DNA of 64,000 nt from Anaerolineales bacterium. GTDB lineage: Bacteria > Chloroflexota > Anaerolineae > Anaerolineales > Villigracilaceae. A program made the translations under genes and the position numbers. The stretch covers positions 248,001 through 312,000 of the forward strand of contig JACMLM010000071.1 of the NCBI GenBank assembly GCA_014379595.1, written 5' to 3'. Under the pieces are notes generated by a model. The model searched no databases. It was not told the DNA's origin and was given only the letters and a program-made list of their open reading frames with translations. Of this stretch, positions 24,440-35,318 are shown piece by piece. Numbering within the stretch: position 1 is the first letter of the stretch; each line of letters opens with the position of its first letter.

Positions 24440-27424
24440 ATGTACATCCATCTCGTAGCACATTCCGCATACTCTTTACAGGAAGGGCTAGCAACTCCAG
24501 CCGATCTTGTGCAAGCTGCACAGGCTCATAGCATGTCTGCTCTTGGACTCACCGATCATCGCCTACTTACAGGAGCGGTTGAATTTGTCTCTGCGTGCAA
24601 GCAAGCTGGTATTCAACCCATCCTTGGCTTGGAAATTGACTTCGAACATGGCCCGTTACAGCTTCTGGCAACAAGTGAAGAAGGTTGGTCCAATCTTTGC
24701 AGGTTAAGCAGTTCCCTTATGCTTCGTGAAATTCCAGAAACAGTTTGTACACTAGCAACATTAGATTTATATTCCAAAGATCTGATTGCATTGAGTAATA
24801 TCCATCTTGATGAACTTAAAGACATTTTTCAAGATCGCTTATATGTATCCCTATCAAACCCATCCGAGGCAAATCGTCTTTCAGACCTTGCCCGAAAGTT
24901 GAAACTGCCGACTGTCATCACGCATCCCATTTATTATCTTTCCCCTGAACAAGCACGATTACAAAAAACCCTTACCGCCATTCGGTTGAATCAACCGCTG
25001 AAGGATATTTCATCCAATGCAATGGCGCCAGTAGACTCATACTTCATGAGTGCGCATGAAATCGAAACCCGTTTTCAGGATCATCCCGAAGCGTTAGCCG
25101 CCACTGTAGAAATTGCAGAACGCTGTCGCTTCGACTTGCCGATTGGCAAGTCGCATATGCCCACTGTTCCCTTGCCCCTTGGAGTTTCAGCCACTGAATT
25201 TCTGCGTCAAAAAGCATTTGCGGGAGCACAGACTTTATACGGCGAGATAACTCCTATCATTCAAACACGCATCGACCATGAACTGAGTGTAATTGCTCGT
25301 GCAGGTTTCGAACCAATATTCCTGATTGTTGAAGAAGTCCTGAATTACGCACGCAAAACTGGTGTGCCTTTTTCTTCAAGAGGCTCTGCGGCCTCCTCTC
25401 TGGTTGCACACTGTCTGGGAATTACTGGCCCCGATCCAATGCGGCTCAATCTGTATTTTGAAAGATTCTTAAATCCTGCACGCGTTACTCCACCTGATAT
25501 TGATACAGACTTATGCTCGCGGAGACGCGATGCAGTTATTCAGCATGTCTTCGATACGTATGGTGAAGATCGTGTGGCAATGGTTGGGACGATTAATCGG
25601 TTCCGTCCACGCTCGGCATTGGGAGGGGTTGCAAAAGCGTACGGACTCGAATCTTCGAAAGTGCGCGAGATGGTCAATCAATTACCGTATGCCTTTTGGG
25701 CAAAGTTTGAAGCAGCACAGGAAGGACAAGCCCCGCCTTCTCCTTTTGCAGACTTGCGGATTTCATATCCGCACCATCAACAAATCTTTGATGATGCAGA
25801 AGCAATCTTAAAACTTCCCAGGCATCTTTCGGTACACGCAGGTGGCTTGATTGTGGCGCCTAATGCATTAACGGATCTTGTGCCCTTGATGCGATCTGGC
25901 AGTAAAGGCATTGTCATTACACAACTTGATCTTGAATCAGTAGAAGCATTAGGGTTAGTGAAGATCGATCTACTGGGCATCCGAGGCTTGACTGTCCTTG
26001 GTGATGTAGGCGAATTCATCACAGAAAGCAAACCAGAGCAGTATGTCAATCTGGTTTCCGCGCTTGATGATATTCCTTCTGAGGATGAACAAACATCTCA
26101 ACGTGTAGAGACGGGACAGACTATCGGCTGTTTTAATATTGAAAGCCCAGGCATGCGTTCCACGCTAAAAGAAATCCATGCCCGCAGTGAAGATGACATC
26201 ATGGCAGCGCTTGCATTGTATCGCCCCGGTCCACTCACAGGCGGACTGAAGGATGCTTTTGTTCGTCGCTTCAAGGGTGAAGAGAAGGTCAGTCATTTAC
26301 ATCCAGCATTGGCTCCCCTTTTGGATGAGACTTTTGGTGTGATTCTATATCAAGAGCAAGTTTTGAGAATTGCGAACGAGCTGTCGAATTTCAGTCTTGC
26401 AGAAGCCGATCTCCTGCGCAGAGCAATGAGTCACTTTGACCCGGGCAAACGTATGCAGGAACTGCAGCGGAAATTCGTCAGTGAAGCGGAGAGCAAGAGC
26501 GGTGTTCCTTCATCTATAGGTGAACGAGTCTGGGAAATGATGGCAGCATTCGCAGGATACGGTTTTCCCAAAGCACATGCCGCTTCCTATGCAAGAGTTG
26601 CGTGGCGGTCGGCATGGTGCAAGACATATTTTCCTGCACAATTTATGGCAGCCGTATTGGCGAATTGGGGTGGCTACTATAGTCAGCGTGTTTATTTGAG
26701 CGAAGCGCGACGCATGGGACTCTCTGTCCGCCCGCCACATGTCAATTGGGCAAGAGGCAATTTTCAGGTTCGAAATGCTGCGCTGTATATGGGACTAGAT
26801 CAAGTTAAAGATTTGACTCGTCGAACAATTAATAGAATTATCGAGCTTGCCCCCTTCCATTCTTTGGATGAATTTCTAACTCGCGTTGATCCTCGCGAGC
26901 AGGAGGCAATCAGCCTAGCACGAGCAGGTGGACTTGAAGGGCTTGGGACAATCCCAGCTATTTTGCGCCGATTGGAAAGCGGTTGGCAAGCGGGTCAGAT
27001 GAGTTTGTTTGGTTGGGATGATCATGCGGATGACTGGACGCTCGAGCAAAAAGTCAACGCGCAAGTGGAGTTGTTGGGGGTAAGTTTGGAAGCACATCCA
27101 CTCGAAGTGGTAGCTGATCAAATTTCGAAGGGTGGTTCTATCTCAACAGCGGATGCGGCGGGCAGGCTCGGACAACGCGTGACTGTCGCTGGGATTCGAC
27201 AGACTTCCCATCGCAGCCGCACAGCAAAGGGTGAGCCAATGTTGTTCCTTACTATAGAAGACTTAACAGGCTCACTGGATGTGATCGCCTTCCCCAATAC
27301 GTATCGTATCGCGAAGGAATTACTGAATTCCAATTCTCCGTTTTTGGTAACAGGTATGATGGAAATGGATACTTCGCGCGGCGAGCCGTATTTGAGGGCG
27401 GAGAAGGTGACGAAGTTGGGGTAG
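24440..27424 (+). CDS. dnaE: DNA polymerase III alpha subunit, short DnaE type
   Basis: A 994-residue C-family DNA polymerase. The PHP domain is at the N-terminus (HSAYSLQEG, LGLTDHR at 36-41, GIQPILGLEI). The palm carries SSRGSAASS (about 312-320) and the catalytic PPDIDTD at 351-357 (D353 and D355). The fingers, beta-binding and HhH regions follow, with an OB-fold at about 905-985. It is shorter than replicative DnaE1 (about 1150) and fits the DnaE2/ImuC-like group used in translesion synthesis, but no imuA/imuB partners are nearby, so the subgroup is uncertain. The SD-like AGGAA touches the ATG, an unusually short spacing. Two TGTAC words flank the start region and might be an operator. 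It is convergent with lutC. Confidence 0.9.
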   Translation: MYIHLVAHSAYSLQEGLATPADLVQAAQAHSMSALGLTDHRLLTGAVEFVSACKQAGIQPILGLEIDFEHGPLQLLATSEEGWSNLCRLSSSLMLREIPETVCTLATLDLYSKDLIALSNIHLDELKDIFQDRLYVSLSNPSEANRLSDLARKLKLPTVITHPIYYLSPEQARLQKTLTAIRLNQPLKDISSNAMAPVDSYFMSAHEIETRFQDHPEALAATVEIAERCRFDLPIGKSHMPTVPLPLGVSATEFLRQKAFAGAQTLYGEITPIIQTRIDHELSVIARAGFEPIFLIVEEVLNYARKTGVPFSSRGSAASSLVAHCLGITGPDPMRLNLYFERFLNPARVTPPDIDTDLCSRRRDAVIQHVFDTYGEDRVAMVGTINRFRPRSALGGVAKAYGLESSKVREMVNQLPYAFWAKFEAAQEGQAPPSPFADLRISYPHHQQIFDDAEAILKLPRHLSVHAGGLIVAPNALTDLVPLMRSGSKGIVITQLDLESVEALGLVKIDLLGIRGLTVLGDVGEFITESKPEQYVNLVSALDDIPSEDEQTSQRVETGQTIGCFNIESPGMRSTLKEIHARSEDDIMAALALYRPGPLTGGLKDAFVRRFKGEEKVSHLHPALAPLLDETFGVILYQEQVLRIANELSNFSLAEADLLRRAMSHFDPGKRMQELQRKFVSEAESKSGVPSSIGERVWEMMAAFAGYGFPKAHAASYARVAWRSAWCKTYFPAQFMAAVLANWGGYYSQRVYLSEARRMGLSVRPPHVNWARGNFQVRNAALYMGLDQVKDLTRRTINRIIELAPFHSLDEFLTRVDPREQEAISLARAGGLEGLGTIPAILRRLESGWQAGQMSLFGWDDHADDWTLEQKVNAQVELLGVSLEAHPLEVVADQISKGGSISTADAAGRLGQRVTVAGIRQTSHRSRTAKGEPMLFLTIEDLTGSLDVIAFPNTYRIAKELLNSNSPFLVTGMMEMDTSRGEPYLRAEKVTKLG

Positions 27425-27537
27425 ATAATCTCATTATGTGGAGCTGCCGATGTTTGAAAGAATTAATATCCAGGGTCCATTTTGATGATGCATTTTTTAT
27501 TATATCGACTTCTACGGGCCAATCACCTAGGTAACTT

Positions 27538-28185
27538 CTAAATTATTACCCACACATACAAATTCTTCGGGCCATGCACACCAAGAGTGACCGTCAACTC
27601 TATATCCGCAGTACGGCTAGGACCAGTGATGAAAACTAAATAATTGCTATTCTTTGCTTCTGCAAAGACTTGGTGCATATCTGCACGCAATATTTCAGGA
27701 CGAACAATAGCTAAATGAATTCGCGGCAAAAGTGAAACAGCACGTGGTTTTTCAGTAGAGGAATATAAAGCAAGTGTCCCAGTTTCGGGTAAGAGAAAAT
27801 CCGCTTCGGTGATTCCCAAGTCACATTGTGCCATTTCGTGTTTATCAGCGTTGGGGGAGATAAGTTTGATATTGAAAGAGTTAAGAATTTCTGTAACACC
27901 TAACTGCCTGAGGTGTGGAGTCTGCCAAACTGTTGCTGTACGAATATTTTGATCAGTAATGAGAGTCTCCAATGCAAAGTCAATTCCATCAGGTGAAAGT
28001 TTTTGCCCTATACCAGAAAGTTTTTTAATTTCATTTAGAAAGGTTTCGATTTCAGATTCCACTGATTCGGGTTGACGAGGCTGATAGATAGCAGGGCGCA
28101 AGCTCAAAGGAGCCCCCTGCGGGGATGATATCTGATCGGTGCGACCTAAAGATTTTCGAATATTTTCGAGAATGGGGTTTGTCAT
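27538..28185 (-). CDS. lutC: Lactate utilization protein C (LUD domain)
   Basis: A 215-residue LUD-domain protein, the third subunit of the LutABC complex that oxidises L-lactate to pyruvate. The pattern GITEADFLLPETGTLALYSS, then RAVSLLPRIHLAIV, then FITGPSRTADIEL is the conserved LUD core. The start at ATG 28185 (MTNPILENIRK) gives a four-base overlap (ATGA) with the lutB stop; the frame runs ten codons further but that part belongs to lutB. It is the last gene of the long rhamnose operon and lies 113 bp from the convergent dnaE. In this setting the lactate comes from rhamnose-derived lactaldehyde. Confidence 0.9.
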   Translation of the reverse strand: MTNPILENIRKSLGRTDQISSPQGAPLSLRPAIYQPRQPESVESEIETFLNEIKKLSGIGQKLSPDGIDFALETLITDQNIRTATVWQTPHLRQLGVTEILNSFNIKLISPNADKHEMAQCDLGITEADFLLPETGTLALYSSTEKPRAVSLLPRIHLAIVRPEILRADMHQVFAEAKNSNYLVFITGPSRTADIELTVTLGVHGPKNLYVWVII

Positions 28186-29609
28186 TTTGTAGAATCTTTT
28201 TCTTTCTTCCACCAATTTCTAAAGCTTGCAGTGAAAGATGGCAATGGACGAGCTTTTGTCCAACGGCTGAGAGGATAGGGCGCATTGGAAATCCAATTTC
28301 CGCGTTTGAAAATTGACATGAATGTTGGGAGCACGCGAGTGCCAAAACGATAGAGCCAGTTTTGGGCTAAGGCAAATGAAGCAAGGGACGCAGTCACACG
28401 AATTGATGTTGAAAGCGTGGGCTTTGAAAATTCATCGCCTTGTGAAACACGCCGACGAAGATGTCGAAGAATGGTCGGGATGGGAATCTTAACAGGACAA
28501 ACATCTGCACATGCGCCACAAAGTGTGGAAGCGAAAGGAAGTTCGCGGGCGGCTTGCGTGCCAAGCATTTGCGGTGAAAGAATCGCACCGATTGGACCAG
28601 AGATAAACGAACCATACGCAAAGCCGCCAACGTTTTTATAAACGGGACAAACATTCGCACATGCGCCGCAACGAATACATTTAAGCACGTCGCGTCCAAC
28701 AGGGTCTTTGAGAATTTTTGACCTGCCGTTATCAAGAAGCACAAGATGAAATTCTTTTGGTCCGCCCTCGCCCTCAGCATGGCGAGGGCCTGTGATGAAT
28801 TGTGTATACGTGGACAGCTTTTGTCCTGTTGCAGAACGCGCCAGCAATTTAAGAAACACAGTAAGTGAGTCCCAGTCGGGAATCACTTTATCAATGCCAA
28901 CGACTGCGACATGAATATCAGGCATAGTTGTACACATACGACCATTGCCTTCATTCGTGACCATAACCAACGTGCCAGTTTCAGCGATCAGAAAATTTCC
29001 ACCAGAGATTCCCATCTCTGCGGATAGAAATTTTTCACGCAGAGTTTCGCGTGCAATCCGCGCCAATTCAATCGGGTCGTTGGGCGCATCAATTCCAAGA
29101 TGCTTACTAAACAACACGGCAATCTCTTCCTTCGTGAGATGCACAGCAGGCACAATAATATGCGACGGACCCGTGCCCGCAAGTTGAATAATGTATTCAC
29201 CAAGATCAGTTTCAAGTGATTCGATACCTGCCGCTTCAAGCGCTCGGTTTAGATGAATTTCTTCAGTTGCCATTGATTTGGATTTGACAACTGATTTGAC
29301 CTTATTTTCTTTTGCGATTTGCAACACGATCTGACGTGCATCTTCGCCTGATTCTGCCCAATGGACATGTCCACCCGCTGACAGCACTGCCGCTTCCAAA
29401 TGAGTGAGATACCCATCCATATTTTCGATGGTGTGCTGGCGAATATCAGAACCTATCTGACGTAATTCTTCCCATTGTGGAAGTTCTGCTACACGTGCAG
29501 CGCGCCCACTGACAAAACGCCCAGTGGCTTGCTGTACTGCAAGCGGAATGCTAGTTGGGACATGTTCGCTATATTCTTCAAATCCAATATAGGGTGAGGT
29601 TTCGTTCAT
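28182..29609 (-). CDS. lutB: Lactate utilization iron-sulfur protein B
   Basis: A 475-residue protein with an N-terminal LUD domain (about 60-300; NFLIAETGTLVMVTNEGNGR) and two 4Fe-4S motifs, CIRCGACANVCPVYK (about 312-326) and CGACADVCPVKIP (about 367-379), followed by a helical C-terminal region. It would pass electrons from L-lactate oxidation toward the respiratory chain together with LutA and LutC. It lies three bases after the lutA stop and overlaps lutC by four bases, so all three should be made in equal amounts. Confidence 0.92.
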   Translation of the reverse strand: MNETSPYIGFEEYSEHVPTSIPLAVQQATGRFVSGRAARVAELPQWEELRQIGSDIRQHTIENMDGYLTHLEAAVLSAGGHVHWAESGEDARQIVLQIAKENKVKSVVKSKSMATEEIHLNRALEAAGIESLETDLGEYIIQLAGTGPSHIIVPAVHLTKEEIAVLFSKHLGIDAPNDPIELARIARETLREKFLSAEMGISGGNFLIAETGTLVMVTNEGNGRMCTTMPDIHVAVVGIDKVIPDWDSLTVFLKLLARSATGQKLSTYTQFITGPRHAEGEGGPKEFHLVLLDNGRSKILKDPVGRDVLKCIRCGACANVCPVYKNVGGFAYGSFISGPIGAILSPQMLGTQAARELPFASTLCGACADVCPVKIPIPTILRHLRRRVSQGDEFSKPTLSTSIRVTASLASFALAQNWLYRFGTRVLPTFMSIFKRGNWISNAPYPLSRWTKARPLPSFTASFRNWWKKEKDSTK

Positions 29610-29612
29610 TTT

Positions 29613-30338
29613 TTATTTCGATGCTAATAAATCAATAATATGCATCGCGCGGACTTTTGAACCTGCTTTATGTAATCCACCTGCCACGTTCATCAAACAG
29701 CCTGGTTCACACATCACAACAGTATCCGCTCCGCAGGCAAGAATATCATTGACTTTATTTTCCATCATCGAACGGCTGACTTCTGGAAAAGTTACAATGA
29801 ACGCGCCACCAAATCCACAACAGGTCTCTTCTTCTTTGAGAGAAACAAACTCCAACCCTTTTACTGAATTGAGCAATGTCTTTGCTTCGGTTTTGAGTCC
29901 CATCTCACGTAGATAGTGACAAGTGGCATGGTAAGTCACTTTATGCGGATACACGGCACCTACATCTGTGACTTTCAAAACATTTACCAAATATTCTGTA
30001 AATTCAAAGGTGCGAGACGCGATATCAATTGCAAGATCATGCTCTGATATTCCTTCTGGAAATAGTTCTGCGTAATGATGTTTGATCATGCTGACACATG
30101 AACCAGAGGGTGCAACAATTGGCGCATCGCTTTTTGAAAATGCTTTCAGGAAATTTAAAGCAACACCCTTTGTTTTGTCTTCAAAGCCGTTGTTAAAAAG
30201 AGGTTGGCCACAACAAGTTTGTTCGGGAGGAAACATTAATTCCACACCTAAATCTTCCAAAATGCGCGTCATGCTTTTTAGCGTAGATGTGTAAAATTGA
30301 TCGCCAAGACAGGTGATAAAAAGTTGTGCTTTAGTCAT
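29613..30338 (-). CDS. lutA: Lactate utilization protein A (CCG-domain Fe-S protein)
   Basis: A 241-residue protein with two CCG domains that ligand iron-sulfur clusters: CCGQPLFNNGF near residue 42 and CCGFGGAFIVTFPE near residue 172, with MCEPGCLMNVAGG near the end. It has the length of LutA and is the first of the lutABC genes. It starts nine bases after the stop of the aldolase/dehydrogenase gene. No good ribosome binding site is present, so its translation is probably coupled to the upstream gene. Confidence 0.9.
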   Translation of the reverse strand: MTKAQLFITCLGDQFYTSTLKSMTRILEDLGVELMFPPEQTCCGQPLFNNGFEDKTKGVALNFLKAFSKSDAPIVAPSGSCVSMIKHHYAELFPEGISEHDLAIDIASRTFEFTEYLVNVLKVTDVGAVYPHKVTYHATCHYLREMGLKTEAKTLLNSVKGLEFVSLKEEETCCGFGGAFIVTFPEVSRSMMENKVNDILACGADTVVMCEPGCLMNVAGGLHKAGSKVRAMHIIDLLASK

Positions 30339-30347
30339 TGGAATTTG

Positions 30348-32534
30348 CTATCGCAGGAAGGCCTCATGTAAACCGCCATCCACGCTGATGATTTGGCCTG
30401 TCGTCTTACTGAATTTACTGCTGCTCAATAAATATGCAACTTCAGCCTGATCTGCCAGTGTGATAGGAGATTTTGTAAGTGTCCGTTGTGCATAGAAAAG
30501 CGCCAGTTTATCGCGTAACTCTTCTGTGCTTTCGCTTTCATCAAAACTGACATTATATTTTGTCAACGAACTAATCACGCGGTCACGCGGGAACATACTA
30601 CTCCCTTCCACAACCGTAGCAGGAGCCAGCCCATTGACACGAATCAATGGAGCAAGTTCGATTGCCAACTCGCGTACCAAATGATTCGCTGCAGCTTTGC
30701 TTGTGTCGTATGCAATCGAACCTTGCTTCGCCACCGCAGCATTTGCACTGGTAGTAATTACAAGGCTGTTCTTTAATCCTTGTGCCTGCCAAAACTTTTT
30801 TGCTTCATCTGCCACCAAATAAGGTCCTGTCACATTGATGCTATAGGTTAATGACCATTTCTCATCTGGGATAAATCCTTGTTTATCAGGTGGAACAAAA
30901 ATCCCAGCAGTAATAATAATATTATCGACGCCACCATAAGCAAGAATAATATTTTCAAACATGGCTTTGATACTCTCACGTTTTGTAATATCTACACTTA
31001 AACCAATCGCAGGTCCACAACCTGAGATGCCTGTGCCTGCAACACCAATTCCAACTCCATAAATTTTGACTAACTCATCTGCGGTTTCTTTTGCAGTTTC
31101 TTCTAAGAGATCAGCACAAACTACATGCGCACCTTCCTTGGCAACACGATGTGCAACAGCCTTACCAATTCCACTGCCTGCACCGATTACCACGATAACA
31201 TTTCTCGCCATTTCTTTTTCTGGTGGCATGCGTTTCAACTTGGCTTCTTCCAACAACCAATATTCAATATCAAACGCTTCCTGGCGCGGCAAACCTTGAT
31301 ATTCGCTGATCGCTTCAGACGCGCGCATCACTTCAATTGCAAGAGAATAAAATTCTGCCGTCACACGACTTTCACTTTTATTTTTTCCCCACGCAATCAA
31401 GCCTAAGCCTGGAATCAAAATGACCGTTGGATTCGGATCGCGCATGGCAGGCGAATCGGGATGCTTACAAGCTTCATAATAGAATGCATAATCGCTTCGA
31501 TATTTGACCAAGCCTATTTCCAATTTCTCAAGCAGACTCTCCACTGATTCTTCCCGAGGATCCCAATCCACGTATAACGGTTTAATTTTCGTACGGAGAA
31601 AATGGTCAGGACACGATGTCCCAATTTCGGCTAAGCGTGAAGCGTCCATGCTATTTACAAATTGAAGCACACTTTCGGTCGCATGGATTGTGCCAATAAA
31701 TCTAGTCGTTTGAGATACTTTCCCACGCAAGATCGGCAATAATTTAATAAAAATTTCGTTTCTTGCTCTCTCATCAAGAGAATTATATTTTTGCCCCCCA
31801 AATGTATTCCTGCCTTTGTCGTGTTGTTGAATATAGTGTGCGGCTTTTTCGATCAATGTAAGCGTCAATTCATAACAGGCTTTATCATCATCTGCCCAAT
31901 TGATCAGCCCATGCTGCCCCATCACCAGACCTTTCAAAGCTGGATCTTGTTTCAACTTTTCTCGCATTACCAAGCCCAGATCAAACCCAGGCCGTTGCCA
32001 CGGAACCCAACCCACTTCCTCTTCAAAAACTTCCTGCGTGAGGCGCTCCTGATCTTTGCTAGCCGCAATTGCGATCACGGAGACAGGGTGCATATGATCC
32101 ACGTGCCGAAGTGGGATCAATCCATGCAAGGGAGTGTCAATCGAACTTGTAGCGGTATTCAAACTAAACGTGGTATGACGATACATATCCACCATTGAGT
32201 CTTCAATTTCAGTCTTCACACCTTTTACTTCGGCTTTGTTATAGATATTTTCCAATGACAAAAACTTATCCATATAAAGGGATGCAAAATTGGCGCGTGT
32301 AGATGTGCGTAAATCTCCACCTGAGCCTTTTACCCAAAGCACATCCACTTCTTCTCCACTTAATGGGTCTGTCAGTTTTACTTTTGAAGAGGTATTACCA
32401 CCGCCTGTATTTGTAATGCGTTGATCTGAACCAAGAATATTACTGCGATAACGCAGTCTCTCAACACCATCCAACTTATCTGCAACGCTATCATCCCATA
32501 AATAATTCACATAACGGAAATCTTTTTGTTTCAT
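30348..32534 (-). CDS. rhaEW: Bifunctional rhamnulose-1-phosphate aldolase / lactaldehyde dehydrogenase
   Basis: A 728-residue fusion. The N-terminal class II aldolase (about 1-430) has NTGGGNTSSK and SGGDLR for phosphate, HMHPVSVIAIAA with zinc-binding His residues, and GQHGLINW. The C-terminal short-chain dehydrogenase (about 460-728) has the NAD motif GAGSGIGKA and the catalytic YDTSK. It splits L-rhamnulose 1-phosphate into DHAP and L-lactaldehyde and oxidises the aldehyde to L-lactate, which lutABC then uses. The fusion avoids release of the toxic aldehyde. GGAG precedes ATG 32534, 26 bp downstream of rhaA. Confidence 0.92.
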   Translation of the reverse strand: MKQKDFRYVNYLWDDSVADKLDGVERLRYRSNILGSDQRITNTGGGNTSSKVKLTDPLSGEEVDVLWVKGSGGDLRTSTRANFASLYMDKFLSLENIYNKAEVKGVKTEIEDSMVDMYRHTTFSLNTATSSIDTPLHGLIPLRHVDHMHPVSVIAIAASKDQERLTQEVFEEEVGWVPWQRPGFDLGLVMREKLKQDPALKGLVMGQHGLINWADDDKACYELTLTLIEKAAHYIQQHDKGRNTFGGQKYNSLDERARNEIFIKLLPILRGKVSQTTRFIGTIHATESVLQFVNSMDASRLAEIGTSCPDHFLRTKIKPLYVDWDPREESVESLLEKLEIGLVKYRSDYAFYYEACKHPDSPAMRDPNPTVILIPGLGLIAWGKNKSESRVTAEFYSLAIEVMRASEAISEYQGLPRQEAFDIEYWLLEEAKLKRMPPEKEMARNVIVVIGAGSGIGKAVAHRVAKEGAHVVCADLLEETAKETADELVKIYGVGIGVAGTGISGCGPAIGLSVDITKRESIKAMFENIILAYGGVDNIIITAGIFVPPDKQGFIPDEKWSLTYSINVTGPYLVADEAKKFWQAQGLKNSLVITTSANAAVAKQGSIAYDTSKAAANHLVRELAIELAPLIRVNGLAPATVVEGSSMFPRDRVISSLTKYNVSFDESESTEELRDKLALFYAQRTLTKSPITLADQAEVAYLLSSSKFSKTTGQIISVDGGLHEAFLR

Positions 32535-32560
32535 CTTTCGGTCTCCACTTGAAGATTGAT

Positions 32561-33820
32561 TTATCGCTCTACAAGTTCCTTCTGCTCATAATTTTTAATA
32601 GTCTTCATAAAGTCCATACCAACTGGAACATTTTTCTTCAAACAAACCATATCCCAAATTGCGCTGAATGGCATGCTCTTAAGTTCTTCCTGCAAAGCCA
32701 ATCGGCTGGAAAAATCATTTTCAATTTCAAGTCTCTTCATCATTTCGAAAGGTTCAAGCAAAGCGATTAATAACGCACGTAACGTATTACGCGAACCAAT
32801 TGTCCATGCAGCAATACGGTTAATGCTGGCATCGAAGTAATCCAAGCCAATATGGATTCTTTCCAGCGCATCATTACGAACAATTTCCTGGGTAATCGCT
32901 TGCAAGTCATCATTGAAGGTGACAACATGATCACTATCCCAACGCACACCGCGGCTCACGTGTAACAACAATTGGTCGTGATAAATCAATAATGATGAAA
33001 TCTTGTCCGCAATGGTTTCTGTTGGGTGGAAATGACCGGAGTCAAGTGTGAGCAATATTTTGCGAGTGAGAGCATACGCAGAATAAAATTCCATGGAACC
33101 AACCACATAGGACTCTGAACCAAGACCAAAAAGTTTTGGCTCTACAGCATCAAGATTGTGAGTCAATTTTTCAGCGAGAACAGAATCCAAAGATTCAAGT
33201 AATAAATGTCGCGGTGTTTGGCGATCGGCAGGCGTATCTTTGTATCCATCAGGAATCCAGATATTTGTTACAGCGGGTGTCCCTAATTCTTTTCCAAAAT
33301 ACTCCCCTATTTTCCTGCTGGCAATGCAATGCTCGATCCAATATTGACGAATTTTTTCATCGCGATGTGAAAGTGTGAAGCCATCGGCTGATAATGGATG
33401 AGAAAAGCAGGTTGGATTGAAATCTATTCCATGCTTGTTTGCTGTTGCCCAATCTTTCCATCGTTCAAAGTGTTTTGGTTCAATCACATTGCGCTCGATC
33501 TTTTTATCTGATTCCAAATAAATGGCATGAAGATTCAAACGATGTGAGCCAGGTAACAAACTATACACTACATCAAGGTCTTTGCGGAGTTCGTCGGCAG
33601 TGCGCGCCTTGCCAGGGTAATTTCCGGTAGCGGCAATTCCACCGCTCAATTCACCACCAGGGTTTTCAAAACCACCTACATCATCGCCTTGCCAGCAATG
33701 CAAACTAATCGAAACTTTTTCAAGACGAGCCATCGCTTTTTCTGTATCCACACCCAATGCGGCATAACGTTCTTTGGCGAGTTGGTAGGCAGATTGAATC
33801 TTTGCTTCGGAATACGTCAT
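32561..33820 (-). CDS. rhaA: L-rhamnose isomerase
   Basis: A 419-residue enzyme, the same length as the well-studied E. coli RhaA and clearly alike in [56 protein letters not shown] and [14 protein letters not shown]. It interconverts L-rhamnose and L-rhamnulose with metal ions bound by the conserved Glu/Asp/His residues (for example [10 protein letters not shown]). Its ATG overlaps the rhaB stop by four bases (ATGA), with GAGAGG upstream. The downstream gene is the fused aldolase. Confidence 0.96.
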   Translation of the reverse strand: MTYSEAKIQSAYQLAKERYAALGVDTEKAMARLEKVSISLHCWQGDDVGGFENPGGELSGGIAATGNYPGKARTADELRKDLDVVYSLLPGSHRLNLHAIYLESDKKIERNVIEPKHFERWKDWATANKHGIDFNPTCFSHPLSADGFTLSHRDEKIRQYWIEHCIASRKIGEYFGKELGTPAVTNIWIPDGYKDTPADRQTPRHLLLESLDSVLAEKLTHNLDAVEPKLFGLGSESYVVGSMEFYSAYALTRKILLTLDSGHFHPTETIADKISSLLIYHDQLLLHVSRGVRWDSDHVVTFNDDLQAITQEIVRNDALERIHIGLDYFDASINRIAAWTIGSRNTLRALLIALLEPFEMMKRLEIENDFSSRLALQEELKSMPFSAIWDMVCLKKNVPVGMDFMKTIKNYEQKELVER

Positions 33821-35316
33821 GATTGCCTCTCAAAAACAATCTTCATTAAATTTTGTAAACGTGCGTAGGCATCGTCCCAATCTGCAGTTCGTTTCGGCTC
33901 ATATACAACAGGGTTAAACGAAGAACGCACAACTTCACGCGCATCCCCAAGCGAACTCAAATGTTTCAAACCAATGGCTTGCATCAAAATATTTCCAATC
34001 GCAGTTGCTTCAACGGGTCCGGTAATTACATTCCGTCCAGTGGAATTCGCCGTAAATTGATTTAACAAACGGTTTTGTGTTCCGCCGCCAATGATATGAA
34101 TTGAGCCAAGTTGCCCATTTGTTGTTAACTCTTCAAGTTTTTCCAAGACCCAACGATATTTCAATGCAATACCTTCGAGTGCCACACGCACAATTTGACC
34201 TTTCGTTTGCGGCACAGATTGATTTGTATCTGCACAATATTTTTGAATTCGGGATGGCATATCACCTGGTTGAAGAAACTCTACGGCATCAGGATCAATT
34301 ACTGACAGAAACGCCTCAGACTCCGCAGCAAGTTGAGTCAATACATCGAAAGATATTTCCTCCCCCTGACGCATCCACTCGCGCCTGCATTCTTGAATCA
34401 ACCATAATCCCATGATGTTTTTGGAAAAGCGCCATGTGCCAAATACACCGCCCTCATTGGTAAAGTTATATTCAAGCGCCTTTTCATTGATAATTGGCTG
34501 TTCAGCTTCCACGCCCATAATAGACCATGTGCCTGAACTGATCCACACAAAACCCTTTTCAGAGGTAGGTACGGCTACTACCGCCGAGCCTGTATCATGA
34601 CATGCTGGGACAATGACAGGAATGGGATTTACATTTATTTCTTCAATAAGGCTTGGGAGCAGAGTCCCAATTTGGGTTCCAGAATCAGTGATCGGCTGGA
34701 AGAGACGCGTTGGAATGTTAAATGAGTTTAATATTGCCGATGACCAGTCCCGTTTTCGCGGGTCAAAACATTGAGTCGTTGTCGCATTGGTAAATTCATT
34801 GGTAATCTCTCCGCTTAACCAATAATTGAAAAGGTCAGGAATAGTTACAAATGTTTTTGCTATATCAAATATTTCTGGGTTATTTCTTCTTGCAGCAATT
34901 AGTTGATATAGGGTGTTGAGTTGCATGAATTGAATTCCGCTGTTGGCAAATATCTCTTCACGCTGCATAACCTTGAAGGCCTCTTCCACTATTCCATCGG
35001 TGCGAGAATCGCGATAATGAAATGGGTTGCTAAGCAAACTGCCGTTTTTATCGAGCAAAGCAAAATCAACCGCCCAGGTATCCAATCCGATTCCATCCAG
35101 CTTTTTTTCAATTTTTGATGACTTAATGATGCCGTGTTTAATATCAGACCAAAGTTCCAGAACATCCCAATGCAAACCATCATTTAAACGCACAGGTCCA
35201 TTAGAGAAGCGATGGGCTTCATTCAATGTGAGTTGTTTATCGTTGAGGCTTCCAACAATGGCACGCCCGCTTTCCGCGCCGATGTCAATTGCCAGATAAT
35301 GATGCCCTTGTGCCAT
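33817..35316 (-). CDS. rhaB: Rhamnulokinase
   Basis: A 499-residue FGGY-family kinase that phosphorylates L-rhamnulose at O1 using ATP. The phosphate-1 loop is [23 protein letters not shown] and [11 protein letters not shown] follow the rhamnulokinase pattern, and [18 protein letters not shown] is the adenosine motif. It starts three bases after rhaM and overlaps rhaA by four bases, giving a tight rhaM-rhaB-rhaA unit. Confidence 0.95.
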   Translation of the reverse strand: MAQGHHYLAIDIGAESGRAIVGSLNDKQLTLNEAHRFSNGPVRLNDGLHWDVLELWSDIKHGIIKSSKIEKKLDGIGLDTWAVDFALLDKNGSLLSNPFHYRDSRTDGIVEEAFKVMQREEIFANSGIQFMQLNTLYQLIAARRNNPEIFDIAKTFVTIPDLFNYWLSGEITNEFTNATTTQCFDPRKRDWSSAILNSFNIPTRLFQPITDSGTQIGTLLPSLIEEINVNPIPVIVPACHDTGSAVVAVPTSEKGFVWISSGTWSIMGVEAEQPIINEKALEYNFTNEGGVFGTWRFSKNIMGLWLIQECRREWMRQGEEISFDVLTQLAAESEAFLSVIDPDAVEFLQPGDMPSRIQKYCADTNQSVPQTKGQIVRVALEGIALKYRWVLEKLEELTTNGQLGSIHIIGGGTQNRLLNQFTANSTGRNVITGPVEATAIGNILMQAIGLKHLSSLGDAREVVRSSFNPVVYEPKRTADWDDAYARLQNLMKIVFERQS

Positions 35317-35318
35317 AA

